The notes under the pieces: model-generated | The model's database searches: none | Told to the model about the DNA's origin: nothing | The model's input: the letters and a program-made list of their open reading frames with translations, nothing else | Translations under genes and position numbers: made by a program | From: JAGVIE01 sp964520905 | GTDB taxonomy: Bacteria; Bacteroidota; Ignavibacteria; UBA10030; SZUA-254 | DNA: 22,319 nucleotides | Direction of reading: 5' to 3' | Assembly: GCA_964520905.1 (NCBI GenBank) | Contig: CAZFQL010000027.1 | Coordinates: 1 to 22,319 of the forward strand | Part shown: positions 1 to 8,991 of the stretch, piece by piece | How the letters are laid out: every line of letters begins with the position of its first letter | Position numbering within the stretch: position 1 is the first letter of the stretch

Positions 1-97
1 TTTTTGTTCAAACATACTACAACCCCCGTGCCGGAGTTTTTACACAGTCTCCATCCCTTCGGGATTTGCGAACTCTGCGTTAAAAAACACTTTGCTA
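1..97. repeat. REP-like palindromic intergenic repeat
   Basis: Short stretch downstream of the SpmA-like gene. It holds two small inverted repeats: AACCCC/GGAGTT around positions 21-38 (one mismatch) and ATCCC-TTC-GGGAT at 53-65. The text around them resembles short interspersed palindromes common between genes in this bacterial group; that resemblance is from memory. No SpmB-like partner for the neighbouring gene starts here; if present it lies beyond the window. Confidence 0.45.
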
Positions 98-1048
98 TTA
101 TACATTTTGCTGTATCTGTTTTTTAAATATTTTCAATCTCGATAGAAGCTTCACCGTAACAATTCCGACAATTGTATTAACCGTTGTTGCAACAATAACG
201 GGACCAATGATTTCCGTCGGATTGGATGCACCGGCAGAAGCACGTATCGCTATCACTGTTGCAGGGATAAGTTGAACACTGCTCGTATTGATGACGAGGA
301 ATGTACACATCGCATCTGTGGCGGTTCCTAATTTTTTATTAAGCTTGTTCAGTTCTTCCATCGCTTTCAATCCGAGAGGTGTGGCGGCGTTTGCAAGTCC
401 GAGCATGTTAGCGGATATATTCATTATCATCGCGCCCATAGCCGGATGATCTGCCGGCACATCGGGGAAAAGTTTGGTGGTTACCGGTTTTAGCACACCT
501 GCAAGCTTTGCAATCAAACCGGATTGTTCAGCAATCTTCATGATGCCAAGCCACAATACCATTATACCAATCAGACCGATTGCAAGCTCTACTGCAATCT
601 TCGCGTATTTGATGATACCGTCATTGGTCACTTTGTTGAGTTTAACAAACTTGATCGGGTCAAAAATCATTTTACAATGCACTGCTTGTCCATCAATGCT
701 GCCAAGAGTTACGTGGGCGAGAAGATATTTTTCGTTCTTTTGAATATTATAAATCTCACGCCAGAACGGCGGAGTATTTTCGTCTACAAAAATATGGAGA
801 ACACCTGAATTCCCGGATCCAACAATCAGCTCTGCGCGCTGCGTGATACCAAGCTCTTCCGAAAATATTATACTACACTGATAAACTTTAGATTGTGTCA
901 AGGGGAATGTTGGAGGAATGGAGAATTGGATGGTTGTTTCTATTTCCTCGCCGTTATGGTATTTATTTGTAGAGATATCTCTCCAATCTCCCACTACGGC
1001 AACAAGGATTCCGATCACTATCAGCGCCAACCATATATAATTAAGCAT
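98..1048 (-). CDS. SpmA-family nucleoside-recognition (Gate) domain membrane protein with an inserted domain
   Basis: 316-residue membrane protein of the spore maturation protein A / nucleoside recognition family. Residues about 150-310 match Bacillus SpmA closely in blocks: WLGIMKIAEQSGL, LFPDVPADHPAMG, NAATPLGLKAMEELNKLN and FLVINTSSVQLIPATVIAIR. Bacillus SpmA is about 196 residues. The extra length is a roughly 115-residue, beta-rich, probably extracytoplasmic insert (about 25-145) between the first membrane helix and the core. The start is supported by AAAGGA nine bases upstream and a promoter at 1105-1133. In sporeformers SpmA works with SpmB in spore core dehydration. In non-sporulating relatives the role is unknown, perhaps transport-related. 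No spmB is visible in the window. Confidence 0.85.
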   Translation of the reverse strand: MLNYIWLALIVIGILVAVVGDWRDISTNKYHNGEEIETTIQFSIPPTFPLTQSKVYQCSIIFSEELGITQRAELIVGSGNSGVLHIFVDENTPPFWREIYNIQKNEKYLLAHVTLGSIDGQAVHCKMIFDPIKFVKLNKVTNDGIIKYAKIAVELAIGLIGIMVLWLGIMKIAEQSGLIAKLAGVLKPVTTKLFPDVPADHPAMGAMIMNISANMLGLANAATPLGLKAMEELNKLNKKLGTATDAMCTFLVINTSSVQLIPATVIAIRASAGASNPTEIIGPVIVATTVNTIVGIVTVKLLSRLKIFKKQIQQNV

Positions 1049-1104
1049 TGCACAATCCTTTTATTGAAGACAATTTATCTTGAATACTGCATCAAATACG
1101 TGAT

Positions 1105-1133
1105 AATATAGCGGATTATTATAGAGATGTCAA
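1105..1133 (-). promoter_or_regulatory. Sigma70-type promoter for the SpmA-like gene
   Basis: On the minus strand, a perfect -35 TTGACA (1133-1128), a 17-base spacer and -10 TATATT (1110-1105). Transcription would start near 1098, about 50 bases before the ATG. It faces away from the plus-strand promoter at 1184-1212. Confidence 0.6.
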
Positions 1134-1183
1134 TATTTCATTTGAATTCTATGTGATGTATAATATTTTAGATTAATTTATCT

Positions 1184-1212
1184 TTGACATTGATCTATTT
1201 TTTCCCTATAAT
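1184..1212 (+). promoter_or_regulatory. Consensus sigma70 promoter for the T9SS cargo gene
   Basis: TTGACA (1184-1189), 17-base spacer, TATAAT (1207-1212): an exact match to the E. coli-type consensus. The predicted start near 1219 gives a leader of about 90 bases before the ATG at 1308, which has AAGGGGG just upstream. Confidence 0.65.
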
Positions 1213-1307
1213 ATTGCCGTGAATGCCCAAATTATTAATAATTTGTATATAAAAATAATTAATAGCATCATTTTAAAAATACTTAAACTTACTCGTAAGG
1301 GGGTTTT

Positions 1308-3848
1308 ATGAAACAATTCTCCACAATTTTTATCATTCTATTCATTACATTTTTCATTAGTACAAATGCCTTTGGACAATTATTCAACGAGAATTTTAAT
1401 TATGTCGCAGGTACTTATCTAACTGCCAACTTTTGGACAGCACACAGTGCAAGCGGTTCAGTACCGGTACAGGTTACGTCACCGGGACTAACTTACGCTG
1501 GTTATCCAAATTTCAATATCGGTGAAGCAGCCACAGTGACCGGCGGAACCGGTTCGCGCGAAGATGTCAATCGTACTTTCACATCTCAAAACTCGGGAAG
1601 TGTTTATGCATTCTTCACAGTCGATGTTCATGCCGATACCGGCACGGCCGATTATTTCTTTCACCTTGGTCCCAGTCCAATCGGCACAACGTTCCGCGGC
1701 AGAGTGTTCCTAAAAGACAGTGCAGGAAGTTTTGCATTCGGATTAAGCAAGGGAAGCACGAGCAACATAACATACACAGGTTACAATTATTCACATAACA
1801 CAACTTATCTGGTTGGACTCAGATATACATTCAATGCAGGCGCATCGGATGATGCCGTTAGCTTGTGGATCAACCCTCCACTTGATGGAACACAACCGGC
1901 TCCGAATCTCACGCAAACTGATACCGGTATTACCGACGCTCCTAATATCGGTGCTGTTGCGCTACGTCAGGGCTCCAACTATTACAATGTGACAGTTGAT
2001 GGTATCAGAATCCAAACCACATGGTTCCAGCCGGATTTTGCTGCTGAACCCGCAAATTTGGATTACGGCGATTTATTGGTCGGTTCGGTACATGTCGATA
2101 GCGTTACTGTAAGGAATATGGGTACTATTCCATTAAATATTACATCGGTTGTTTCAGACAATCCGGAATTCACGGTACTTCCGACCAGTGGTTCGATTCC
2201 TGCATCTTCGAGTGCAAATTTTTATATAACATTCAGCCCTTTAAGAGCAGGACTGAAAACAGGAAATATCGTTTTCCACCACAATGGTCCTACAATATCG
2301 GATATAGTACCTGTACGCGGCACCGGGCTTGCGCCACAATTCTCGGTTTCACCGACAAGTATAGATTTTGACAATTTATTTGTCGGATCAAATTATCAAG
2401 ATACAGTTACTGTAACTAATACCGGTAATCAAACCTTGAATATCGCATCAGTGACATCCGATAATTCTGAGTTTACGGTTTCTCCTGCAAGCGGAACGAT
2501 TCAAGCGACTGAGAGTGAAGATTTCTATATAACATTCAGTCCAACAAGCACCGGACTTAAAACCGGTAATATCGTATTCACACATGATGCTCAATCTGTT
2601 ACCGATACAGTTAAGGTGCAGGGGACAGGTATAGCTCCTGGATTCTCCATAACTCCTACCGAATTGAATTTTGGCGATCTCTTTATCAATACGATTAAGA
2701 TCGATACTGTAACGGTCTCCAACAACGGTTCAGCTGTGCTGAATATATCCTCCATAACATCCAATAATTCTGCGTTCATTATTTCGCCTTCAAGCGGTAC
2801 AATTCCTGTATCAGAAAGCCGGAAATTCGCAGTAACATTCTCACCGGCAAGCATTGGTTTGAAGTTGGGTGAAATTATATTCACGCACGATGCTCAATCA
2901 TCGCCTGATACTATAACTGTATCCGGTACTGGGATAGATTATATCACAATTGGCGCGGCGCGTTTGAGACCGAACGGTGATACAGTAACGATCCAGGGTA
3001 TTATAACACGCGCTCTTGGTGCATTCTCGCGAATTCAGGATGCAACCGGTGGTCTCTCGGTTCGACAATCAACGGGTCCATTTCGTGATTCACTTGCAAG
3101 CGGTGGTATCAGACCCGGTGACTTAGTTAAGATGAGAGGTATTTTATCGGAATATGCCAACCTTAAACAATTCAATCAAGCCGACATTCGAAGTTTCGAA
3201 AGGATCTCCCGCGATAATCCCCTGCCGACACCACAGCTCGTAACACTATCCGAGATAGCTCTTAACGGAGAACAATATGAGAGCGAGCTGATAACGATAG
3301 TTGACATGAGCATCAATCCGGCGGGCGATGTGAACTTTGCGGCGGCAAAAACTTATCAGGTATCTGATACAACCGATTTGACGAATGCTGTAGCATTGCG
3401 AACACCCAGTGCGGCAGACAGTTATGTGGATGGAACACCCATTCCTACAGGACAGTTTACATTCACGGGCGTGCTGGGTCAGTTTAGCTTCTCAAGTCCA
3501 ACTGCAGGATACCAGTTGCTTCCAGTTCTGGTTACGGATATAGATTTCCAGGTCGGAGTTCGTGAAAGCGAACCTTTGCCTACAGTTTTCGCTTTAAAAG
3601 GAAATTATCCTAACCCGTTCAATCCGACGACGAAGATCGCATTCGATATTCCAAAATCAACTATCGTGAGTTTAGCCGTTTACAACTCGCTCGGACAGAA
3701 AGTTGCACAGGTTCTAAACAACGCAGCTTACATGCCGGGACACCATGAGGTAGAGTTCGATGCATCTTTGCTTTCAACTGGAATATATTTCTACAAACTC
3801 ATAACACCTGAATATACAGCCGTTCAGAAAATGATGTTGCTGAAGTAA
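1308..3848 (+). CDS. Secreted choice-of-anchor D protein with T9SS type A sorting domain
   Basis: 846-residue exported protein. Residues 1-24 are a signal peptide ending NAFGQ. Residues about 25-240 look like a lectin/LamG-like beta domain (inferred from composition and aromatic pattern). Three tandem repeats of exactly 100 residues follow (243-340, 341-440, 441-540), each with a LxxGDL/FxNLFVG-type start and a central FYITFSP-like strand, typical of choice-of-anchor D / ASH Ig-like modules. Residues about 543-760 resemble an OB-fold/DUF5689-type module (VTIQGIITRA, GDLVKMRGIL). The end (765-846) is a classical type A sorting domain: NYPNPFNPTT, VYNSLGQKV, LSTGIYFYKL and a basic tail. T9SS would cleave this tail while delivering the protein to the surface or medium. 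AAGGGGG before the ATG fixes the start. The gene is monocistronic, with its own promoter and a strong terminator. Confidence 0.9.
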   Translation: MKQFSTIFIILFITFFISTNAFGQLFNENFNYVAGTYLTANFWTAHSASGSVPVQVTSPGLTYAGYPNFNIGEAATVTGGTGSREDVNRTFTSQNSGSVYAFFTVDVHADTGTADYFFHLGPSPIGTTFRGRVFLKDSAGSFAFGLSKGSTSNITYTGYNYSHNTTYLVGLRYTFNAGASDDAVSLWINPPLDGTQPAPNLTQTDTGITDAPNIGAVALRQGSNYYNVTVDGIRIQTTWFQPDFAAEPANLDYGDLLVGSVHVDSVTVRNMGTIPLNITSVVSDNPEFTVLPTSGSIPASSSANFYITFSPLRAGLKTGNIVFHHNGPTISDIVPVRGTGLAPQFSVSPTSIDFDNLFVGSNYQDTVTVTNTGNQTLNIASVTSDNSEFTVSPASGTIQATESEDFYITFSPTSTGLKTGNIVFTHDAQSVTDTVKVQGTGIAPGFSITPTELNFGDLFINTIKIDTVTVSNNGSAVLNISSITSNNSAFIISPSSGTIPVSESRKFAVTFSPASIGLKLGEIIFTHDAQSSPDTITVSGTGIDYITIGAARLRPNGDTVTIQGIITRALGAFSRIQDATGGLSVRQSTGPFRDSLASGGIRPGDLVKMRGILSEYANLKQFNQADIRSFERISRDNPLPTPQLVTLSEIALNGEQYESELITIVDMSINPAGDVNFAAAKTYQVSDTTDLTNAVALRTPSAADSYVDGTPIPTGQFTFTGVLGQFSFSSPTAGYQLLPVLVTDIDFQVGVRESEPLPTVFALKGNYPNPFNPTTKIAFDIPKSTIVSLAVYNSLGQKVAQVLNNAAYMPGHHEVEFDASLLSTGIYFYKLITPEYTAVQKMMLLK

Positions 3849-3870
3849 ATCATTATTCTCTAAGAAATAC

Positions 3871-3911
3871 ACTCGGCGATTCCGGCACTGTCGGAATCGC
3901 CGAGTTTGTTT
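3871..3911 (+). terminator. Rho-independent terminator of the T9SS cargo gene
   Basis: Perfect 13-bp stem: CTCGGCGATTCCG (3872-3884) pairs with CGGAATCGCCGAG (3892-3904) across a 7-base loop, followed by TTTGTTT. It lies 23 bases after the stop codon. Confidence 0.9.
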
Positions 3912-4124
3912 ATACCTCTCGGTCTATCATTATATTAACACTCTACCTCCATGCCTGCATGTCTCAGTAATCCATTTCCCCATTAATCCATGATTCCAAA
4001 ACCCAAACATTCCACTCTACCTTTGATCTACTCTTCCAACTCTCCCGTTTGCACTACTCCCAAAATTACCCTATCTTTGAAGGAATTTACAATTAGCAAT
4101 TGACGATTAACATTGGCAATTCAA
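3912..4124. other. G-poor low-complexity intergenic region
   Basis: About 210 bases without a convincing gene. The first 160 are rich in C, T and A with very few G on the plus strand (short CCATT/ACTC/TCCA words). The last 40 are made of near-repeats of CAATTAGCAATTGACGATTA type running straight into the next gene. No clear promoter or close Shine-Dalgarno site is visible; the nearest purine run, GAAGGAA, is about 40 bases from the start codon. Confidence 0.5.
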
Positions 4125-7100
4125 ATGTTTATGCATAAAATATTCTTAGCTCACCATCGCTATTCTCTCCTATCTCTAAGCTTTAAGCTCTTTGCTATTA
4201 GCTCTTTGCTATTAGCTCTCAGTTCTTCGCTATTCGCTCAGGAAAAAGATAACTCGGAGTTCAAACTCGCCATGGGGCTGTACAACGACGGTATGTACGA
4301 TCTCGCCGCTGAGCAACTGAAAAATTTCATAAACGCTTATCCCAATACGGCTAACGGAATTGAAGCGCGATTTTACCTCGGCAGTACTCTCATGAATTTA
4401 AAGAGATACGATGAAGCGCGGATAACTTTCCAGAACTTCGCGCTGGCATACGTTGAGCATCCCAAAGCCCCTGAAGCTTGGCTGAAGGTTGGTGACGCTT
4501 TTCTCGCCTTTCATAACGAACAGGAAGCCGCATCCGCATACGAACGGGTGAAAGTGTTTCATCCAAAAAGTCAATTAGTAGGTGAATCGTTATTGAAAGC
4601 CGGACAACTTTACCGCCGTCTTGGGGATCGTGAAAACGCTAAGAAAAATTTCCGCACCATCATTCAGGAATATCCGAACAGCTCAAGTGTTTTATCTGCG
4701 CGGCTCGCAATCGGAGAGTTGTATGCCGAGGATGGACAAACTGAGCTGGCTGAGCGCGAAGCCCGGCGCGTGGCTGATAGCGATGCCCCTGCAGCCGTAA
4801 AAGCAAGCGCTCTTTTCTCACTCGGCAAATTGAAATTAATAATGAGTTTGTTCGATGATGCTGATCGAATATTTGAATCGGTGGTCTCGAATTATAAAAA
4901 AACTCCGGCAGCAACGGCGGCTATTTTCGAAATCGGAAAAATGAAGATCGGAATCCTCGACTATGAATCCGCAATAGAAAACTTCAAGAAAATTACTTCC
5001 AACGAAGATGTCGGCGATTCGCTCCGGGCAGAGGCATTTTTCGAAACCGGCAGATGTTATTTTATCCAGAAAGATTACAGCAACGCGCAAAAATCTTTCG
5101 AAAAGCTGACTGCCAAGTTCCCGAAAAGTTCTTTAACTCCCCGTGCAATGCTCGAAGCCGGGAAATCCGCTCTTCTTGATAAAAGCAATAAAGAAGCCCT
5201 GCTGCATGCAAAAAAAATATTATCAATACAGGGATCACCCTTCAAAGCTCAGGCTCTCTTGCTCGCCGCCGAAGCATTAACAGCACTTAAGCAGTATAAT
5301 GAAGCCGCGCGTTATTATACATCCTTCACCGAAAATTATACCGATGATTCTCAAACTCCGTTTATTACATTAAAGCTCGCCCGGCTCTACGATGAACAAC
5401 TTCAAGATTACAGAAAAGCAACAGCGACATATGATCATATCACTCAAAAATTTCCGCAATCGAAACTTGTTATAGATGCAACTCTTGGGCTGGCGAGATG
5501 TCAGGAAAAACTCAGCGACTTCGACGGTGCGCTAAAAACATACGTCGATCTTCAATCACGTTATCCGGCAAATGACCAATTCGATAACTTACAACAGAAA
5601 ATTGAATTTCTACTGCATCATAAGATTAAAAACCGGGACGCCGGCATTGAAAAACTCGCCCGACTTATGGGAGAAGTATTAACGGAAAAATCAAAAGCCG
5701 AATTGTCGTTCAAATTGGGAGAAATTTATTTCAACGATCTTAAGGATTATGAATCCGCGGCCAAACAATTCGGCACCGCAATCGATAACGGTTTGGATGA
5801 AAGCAAATTCATCGATGCATATTTTTATCGCGCGCGCGCATATCATCTTCAATCCGAAATAAATCCCGATGCTGCCGGACAGGCAATAACTTTCTATGAT
5901 TCCTTTCTTAAACAATATCCATCAAGCAACAGAAGTGATGACGCTGCGTATTTCAGCTATCAGCTAAAATCACGAAATAGCGATCAAACGGTTATTATTC
6001 CACTAACGCAGGCATTCCTCAATCAACATCCCGAATCAATTTATCGCGACAGAGTTTCATTCGATCTCGGACTCGCGTCACTCAAAGCAGGCGCTGTACC
6101 GGATGCTCTCCAGTCTTTTGAGACTATAACTAAGGAATTCCCCGCATCGACATTTGCTTCACGGGCATATATCGAGCAAGGAAACATTCAATTTCAACTC
6201 CATCATTCCGATTCAGCAATGGTATGCTGGAAGAAAGCATCTTCACTCCCGGCAAAAGATCCATCAGCCATACTAGCGCTCTGGAGCATTGCAGATCTCC
6301 AGTTACAAAATAAAAATTATTCCGAGGCAATTGCGATCTGGAAGCAAATCATGATCGATTATTTCTACACGGCTCTCGCAGAAAAAGCGAGTTCTATGCT
6401 TCCTGAGGGATATGTTGCAAATAACGAATATGATGAGGCGATCGATCTATATAACATCAAGATTGCTGAACAGAACTCTTCGCTGACAATGGAGGATACT
6501 GACAACAGTCTGTACTTTCATTTAGCAACTGTATTCGAAAAGAAAGGCGAACGCCAGCACGCAATCGACTATTACAATAGATACCTTAGAGCAGAAAGAA
6601 AAGGATCGTATGCGAGCAAGGCATTCTTTGCGCTCGGCACGCTTGCACGTTCTCAGGGAAAAATTGATAATGCTTCAGCATATTTCAAACAAGCCGCCAC
6701 ACTGGGTGAATCGGGCTCTGCCTCCAGAGAAATCGCAGATCTGCTGTTCCAGACTGAGCAATACACCGAAGCCGCTAAACAATACTCTCAGCTTGTCCAA
6801 TCTTCCGACACGCTGGATACCAGACAATTTTATCAATCACGCATTATAGTAGCAACCCTCCGGATGGATAGACTCGCGGAAGCCCAGAAACTCATCACAG
6901 AATTTGAAGAAGCATATAAAAAGAATCATCCGTACAAAGCAGAGTTCGAATATGAAAAAAGTCTTATCTATTATCGCAAACAGGATTACACTACAGCTAA
7001 AAAATTATTTGAAGATGTGGGCGATGATTTCGGCGATACTCGTTTCGGATCCTGGGCATTTTATTACATCGGAAAGATTTCTGAAATAACCGACAAATTA

Positions 7101-7787
7101 GAAGATGCCGCAAAAAAATATGAGACGATCTTGAAAAAATTTCCTGACTCGGATGTGATACCGAGAGTCCTACTATCTCTCGGCAACATGCACTTTAATG
7201 CCGAGCGATATGAAGAATCCATACGGTACTATCAGCAAATTATTAAATCTCCTGAGAAAGCCGGAGATATCCTGACTTATGCAATGAACAATCTCATAGA
7301 AGCTTATGAATCGACAAAATTGTACGATGATGCTTTGAAAACAACACGCGATTACATCGAGCGGTATCCGAACGATATTAATATAATCGATAAAAAAATT
7401 AAGCTCGGAACGCTGTACATAAAAATCGGATATTACGATCAGGCGGTTCTTCATTTCCAAAATTTAATACCCGAAGCCGGAAGTTTGCTCGAAGCCGAGA
7501 TACGTTATAATATTGGCGAGGCGTACTATTATAAAGGAGATTACCAGCAGGCAATTCTGGAATTTCTAAAAGTTCCTTACCTCGTTACAAAACAAGGTAA
7601 AGTTAATTGGACTGCAACCGCGCTTTACATGGCAGGTCAATCATACGAGAAGATGTCGAAGTTCGATGAAGCTATCGGTATGTACCAGCAGGTTATTGAT
7701 CGCCCCGGTATCGATGCCACTTTTAAAGCCGCTGCACGGAAAGAAATCGATCGCGTGAAATCAATCATCAAGAAAGGTTCGCGGTAA
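4125..7787 (+). CDS. Giant periplasmic tetratricopeptide-repeat (TPR) protein
   Basis: About 1220 residues. Residues 1-38 are a signal peptide with a long hydrophobic core ending SSSLFAQ, so the protein is exported. Nearly all the rest is a solenoid of degenerate TPR units of about 34-38 residues, of the BamD/YbgF/CpoB-like kind: Y-D-A/E-A motifs followed by F-P-S/N-S turns such as AEQLKNFINAYPNTANG and YETILKKFPDSD. There are probably more than 20 units and no other domain. The start is uncertain: ATG 4125 is chosen over an in-frame TTG at 4113, and ATG 4131 is also possible; none has a good Shine-Dalgarno site. It likely scaffolds an envelope complex, but no partner is proven. The stop codon abuts the next ATG (TAAATG), so the two genes are probably translated together. 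Confidence 0.85.
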   Translation: MFMHKIFLAHHRYSLLSLSFKLFAISSLLLALSSSLFAQEKDNSEFKLAMGLYNDGMYDLAAEQLKNFINAYPNTANGIEARFYLGSTLMNLKRYDEARITFQNFALAYVEHPKAPEAWLKVGDAFLAFHNEQEAASAYERVKVFHPKSQLVGESLLKAGQLYRRLGDRENAKKNFRTIIQEYPNSSSVLSARLAIGELYAEDGQTELAEREARRVADSDAPAAVKASALFSLGKLKLIMSLFDDADRIFESVVSNYKKTPAATAAIFEIGKMKIGILDYESAIENFKKITSNEDVGDSLRAEAFFETGRCYFIQKDYSNAQKSFEKLTAKFPKSSLTPRAMLEAGKSALLDKSNKEALLHAKKILSIQGSPFKAQALLLAAEALTALKQYNEAARYYTSFTENYTDDSQTPFITLKLARLYDEQLQDYRKATATYDHITQKFPQSKLVIDATLGLARCQEKLSDFDGALKTYVDLQSRYPANDQFDNLQQKIEFLLHHKIKNRDAGIEKLARLMGEVLTEKSKAELSFKLGEIYFNDLKDYESAAKQFGTAIDNGLDESKFIDAYFYRARAYHLQSEINPDAAGQAITFYDSFLKQYPSSNRSDDAAYFSYQLKSRNSDQTVIIPLTQAFLNQHPESIYRDRVSFDLGLASLKAGAVPDALQSFETITKEFPASTFASRAYIEQGNIQFQLHHSDSAMVCWKKASSLPAKDPSAILALWSIADLQLQNKNYSEAIAIWKQIMIDYFYTALAEKASSMLPEGYVANNEYDEAIDLYNIKIAEQNSSLTMEDTDNSLYFHLATVFEKKGERQHAIDYYNRYLRAERKGSYASKAFFALGTLARSQGKIDNASAYFKQAATLGESGSASREIADLLFQTEQYTEAAKQYSQLVQSSDTLDTRQFYQSRIIVATLRMDRLAEAQKLITEFEEAYKKNHPYKAEFEYEKSLIYYRKQDYTTAKKLFEDVGDDFGDTRFGSWAFYYIGKISEITDKLEDAAKKYETILKKFPDSDVIPRVLLSLGNMHFNAERYEESIRYYQQIIKSPEKAGDILTYAMNNLIEAYESTKLYDDALKTTRDYIERYPNDINIIDKKIKLGTLYIKIGYYDQAVLHFQNLIPEAGSLLEAEIRYNIGEAYYYKGDYQQAILEFLKVPYLVTKQGKVNWTATALYMAGQSYEKMSKFDEAIGMYQQVIDRPGIDATFKAAARKEIDRVKSIIKKGSR
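4186..4213 (+). repeat. 14-base tandem repeat inside the signal-peptide coding region
   Basis: AGCTCTTTGCTATT occurs twice back to back (4186-4199, 4200-4213), followed by a degenerate third unit (AGTTCTTCGCTATT, 4221-4234). Related words occur from 4145 onward. The unit is 14 bases, so each copy is read in a different frame, yet all frames encode hydrophobic or small residues that form the signal-peptide core. Confidence 0.85.
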
Positions 7788-8900
7788 ATGTACGAACGTG
7801 AGACCGAATTAATCGTCAATACGATCATCCAGCGTATTCCTAAAAGTGCAGGTGATTCGATTGCAGTCAAAGATATACTTGCTGCCGACATCCCTCATTC
7901 AATCAAGACTTTTCTACGCGCAGATGTCGAAGCGCTGTTGATAGAAGAACTTCAACTCCACCGGAAGACCAGCCGCTTTAACTTCGATCATCATGAAATC
8001 CGGAGTTTACAGGATCAGATCAATTCTATTCTTGTTCTTAATTATACATTTGATAAGAAGGAATTACTCCGCCGTATCGATGATGCTGTTCACTTGATGA
8101 TAAATTTTCTCATCCGTCCGCAATGGACGTTAACAAATATGATATTTGAAAAAGAACAAACCATTTCTTCGGATGCGCTCGTTACATTACTTCGCTATTT
8201 CGGACCCTACGAGTATCTCAGGGAAATAATCACACAGTATCTGATGGAAAAAAAGATTACATCCGTAACAAAAGAAGATTTTAAGTTACTTCTCTGGAAA
8301 GTGGACGGCGGGTACGTCCGAAGGAAATCGGGTGATGAGCTTGCAAAAGTGATGTCGCCTATGTGCGATTTTTTTGATTTTCCGAACAGGACGTACGCCA
8401 ATCCGATTCTCATCAAAGCAATCATTAAATATTTTGAAGATAAAGGTTTGGTGATGGCGCTGCCGCGGCTTGAGGGTGAAATTGCACATGGGAAAACAGA
8501 ATTAAGCAGACGTGAATTGAGTGAACTTCTTGAAGACATCCGCCGCACTCACGGATCGTTTCAGGTCGAAAAAGTAGAAATTGAGCAAAAAGAGATTGTT
8601 GAGAGATCGGCTGAAAATTATCCTGCATCAGACGATAATCAGATACAGTCAGTTCCTCGTCTCAACCTTGCCTCTTCCATCAATGAATCCGATAAAAGGA
8701 AGTTCATCAAGAAAATTTTTAAACACGATGAAAATTTCTATGGCTCTGCACTTCGATCGTTAAGCGAGATGTCATCGTGGAAACAGGCATCCAAATTCAT
8801 CGACGAGATTTACATTAAACATGATATCGACCCATATTCATCAGAGGCAACAAGATTTATCGAAGTCATGTTCGAGCAGTATCATCCAAAAAGTAAATGA
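7788..8900 (+). CDS. Conserved-looking hypothetical cytoplasmic protein, helical
   Basis: 370 residues; I do not recognise the family. There is no signal peptide or membrane segment. The protein looks mostly alpha-helical and charged, with a linker of low complexity around residues 265-300 (SAENYPASDDNQIQ) separating a C-terminal helical piece (300-370). No catalytic motif stands out. Its ATG directly follows the TPR gene's stop codon, with AAAGG inside the upstream coding sequence, so it is almost certainly co-transcribed and coupled to that gene. Coding potential is strong: one long frame with codon usage like its neighbours. A cytoplasmic regulator or partner for the exported TPR protein would be a guess. 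Downstream lies a long imperfect hairpin, then obg. Confidence 0.75.
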   Translation: MYERETELIVNTIIQRIPKSAGDSIAVKDILAADIPHSIKTFLRADVEALLIEELQLHRKTSRFNFDHHEIRSLQDQINSILVLNYTFDKKELLRRIDDAVHLMINFLIRPQWTLTNMIFEKEQTISSDALVTLLRYFGPYEYLREIITQYLMEKKITSVTKEDFKLLLWKVDGGYVRRKSGDELAKVMSPMCDFFDFPNRTYANPILIKAIIKYFEDKGLVMALPRLEGEIAHGKTELSRRELSELLEDIRRTHGSFQVEKVEIEQKEIVERSAENYPASDDNQIQSVPRLNLASSINESDKRKFIKKIFKHDENFYGSALRSLSEMSSWKQASKFIDEIYIKHDIDPYSSEATRFIEVMFEQYHPKSK

Positions 8901-8988
8901 GTAGATTAGTATATGAGTAATTTAGTACGTAAGATAATCATAATCACTTTTTACTTAATTACTTAAATACTCAACTACTCACATACTC
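8899..8988. repeat. Long imperfect inverted repeat of GAGTA/TACTC words before obg
   Basis: Two 35-base arms (8899-8933 and 8954-8988) can pair at about 26 of 35 positions around a 20-base AT-rich loop. The left arm is built of GAGTA words and the right arm of TACTC words. The right arm ends three bases before the obg ATG, and no Shine-Dalgarno site is present there. Confidence 0.7.
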
Positions 8989-8991
8989 ATT

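Noticed and set aside
4113..4124. TTG start giving four more residues on the TPR protein
   Set aside because: It has no ribosome binding site and lies in low-complexity DNA; the ATG at 4125 is simpler. The difference is minor and not settled.
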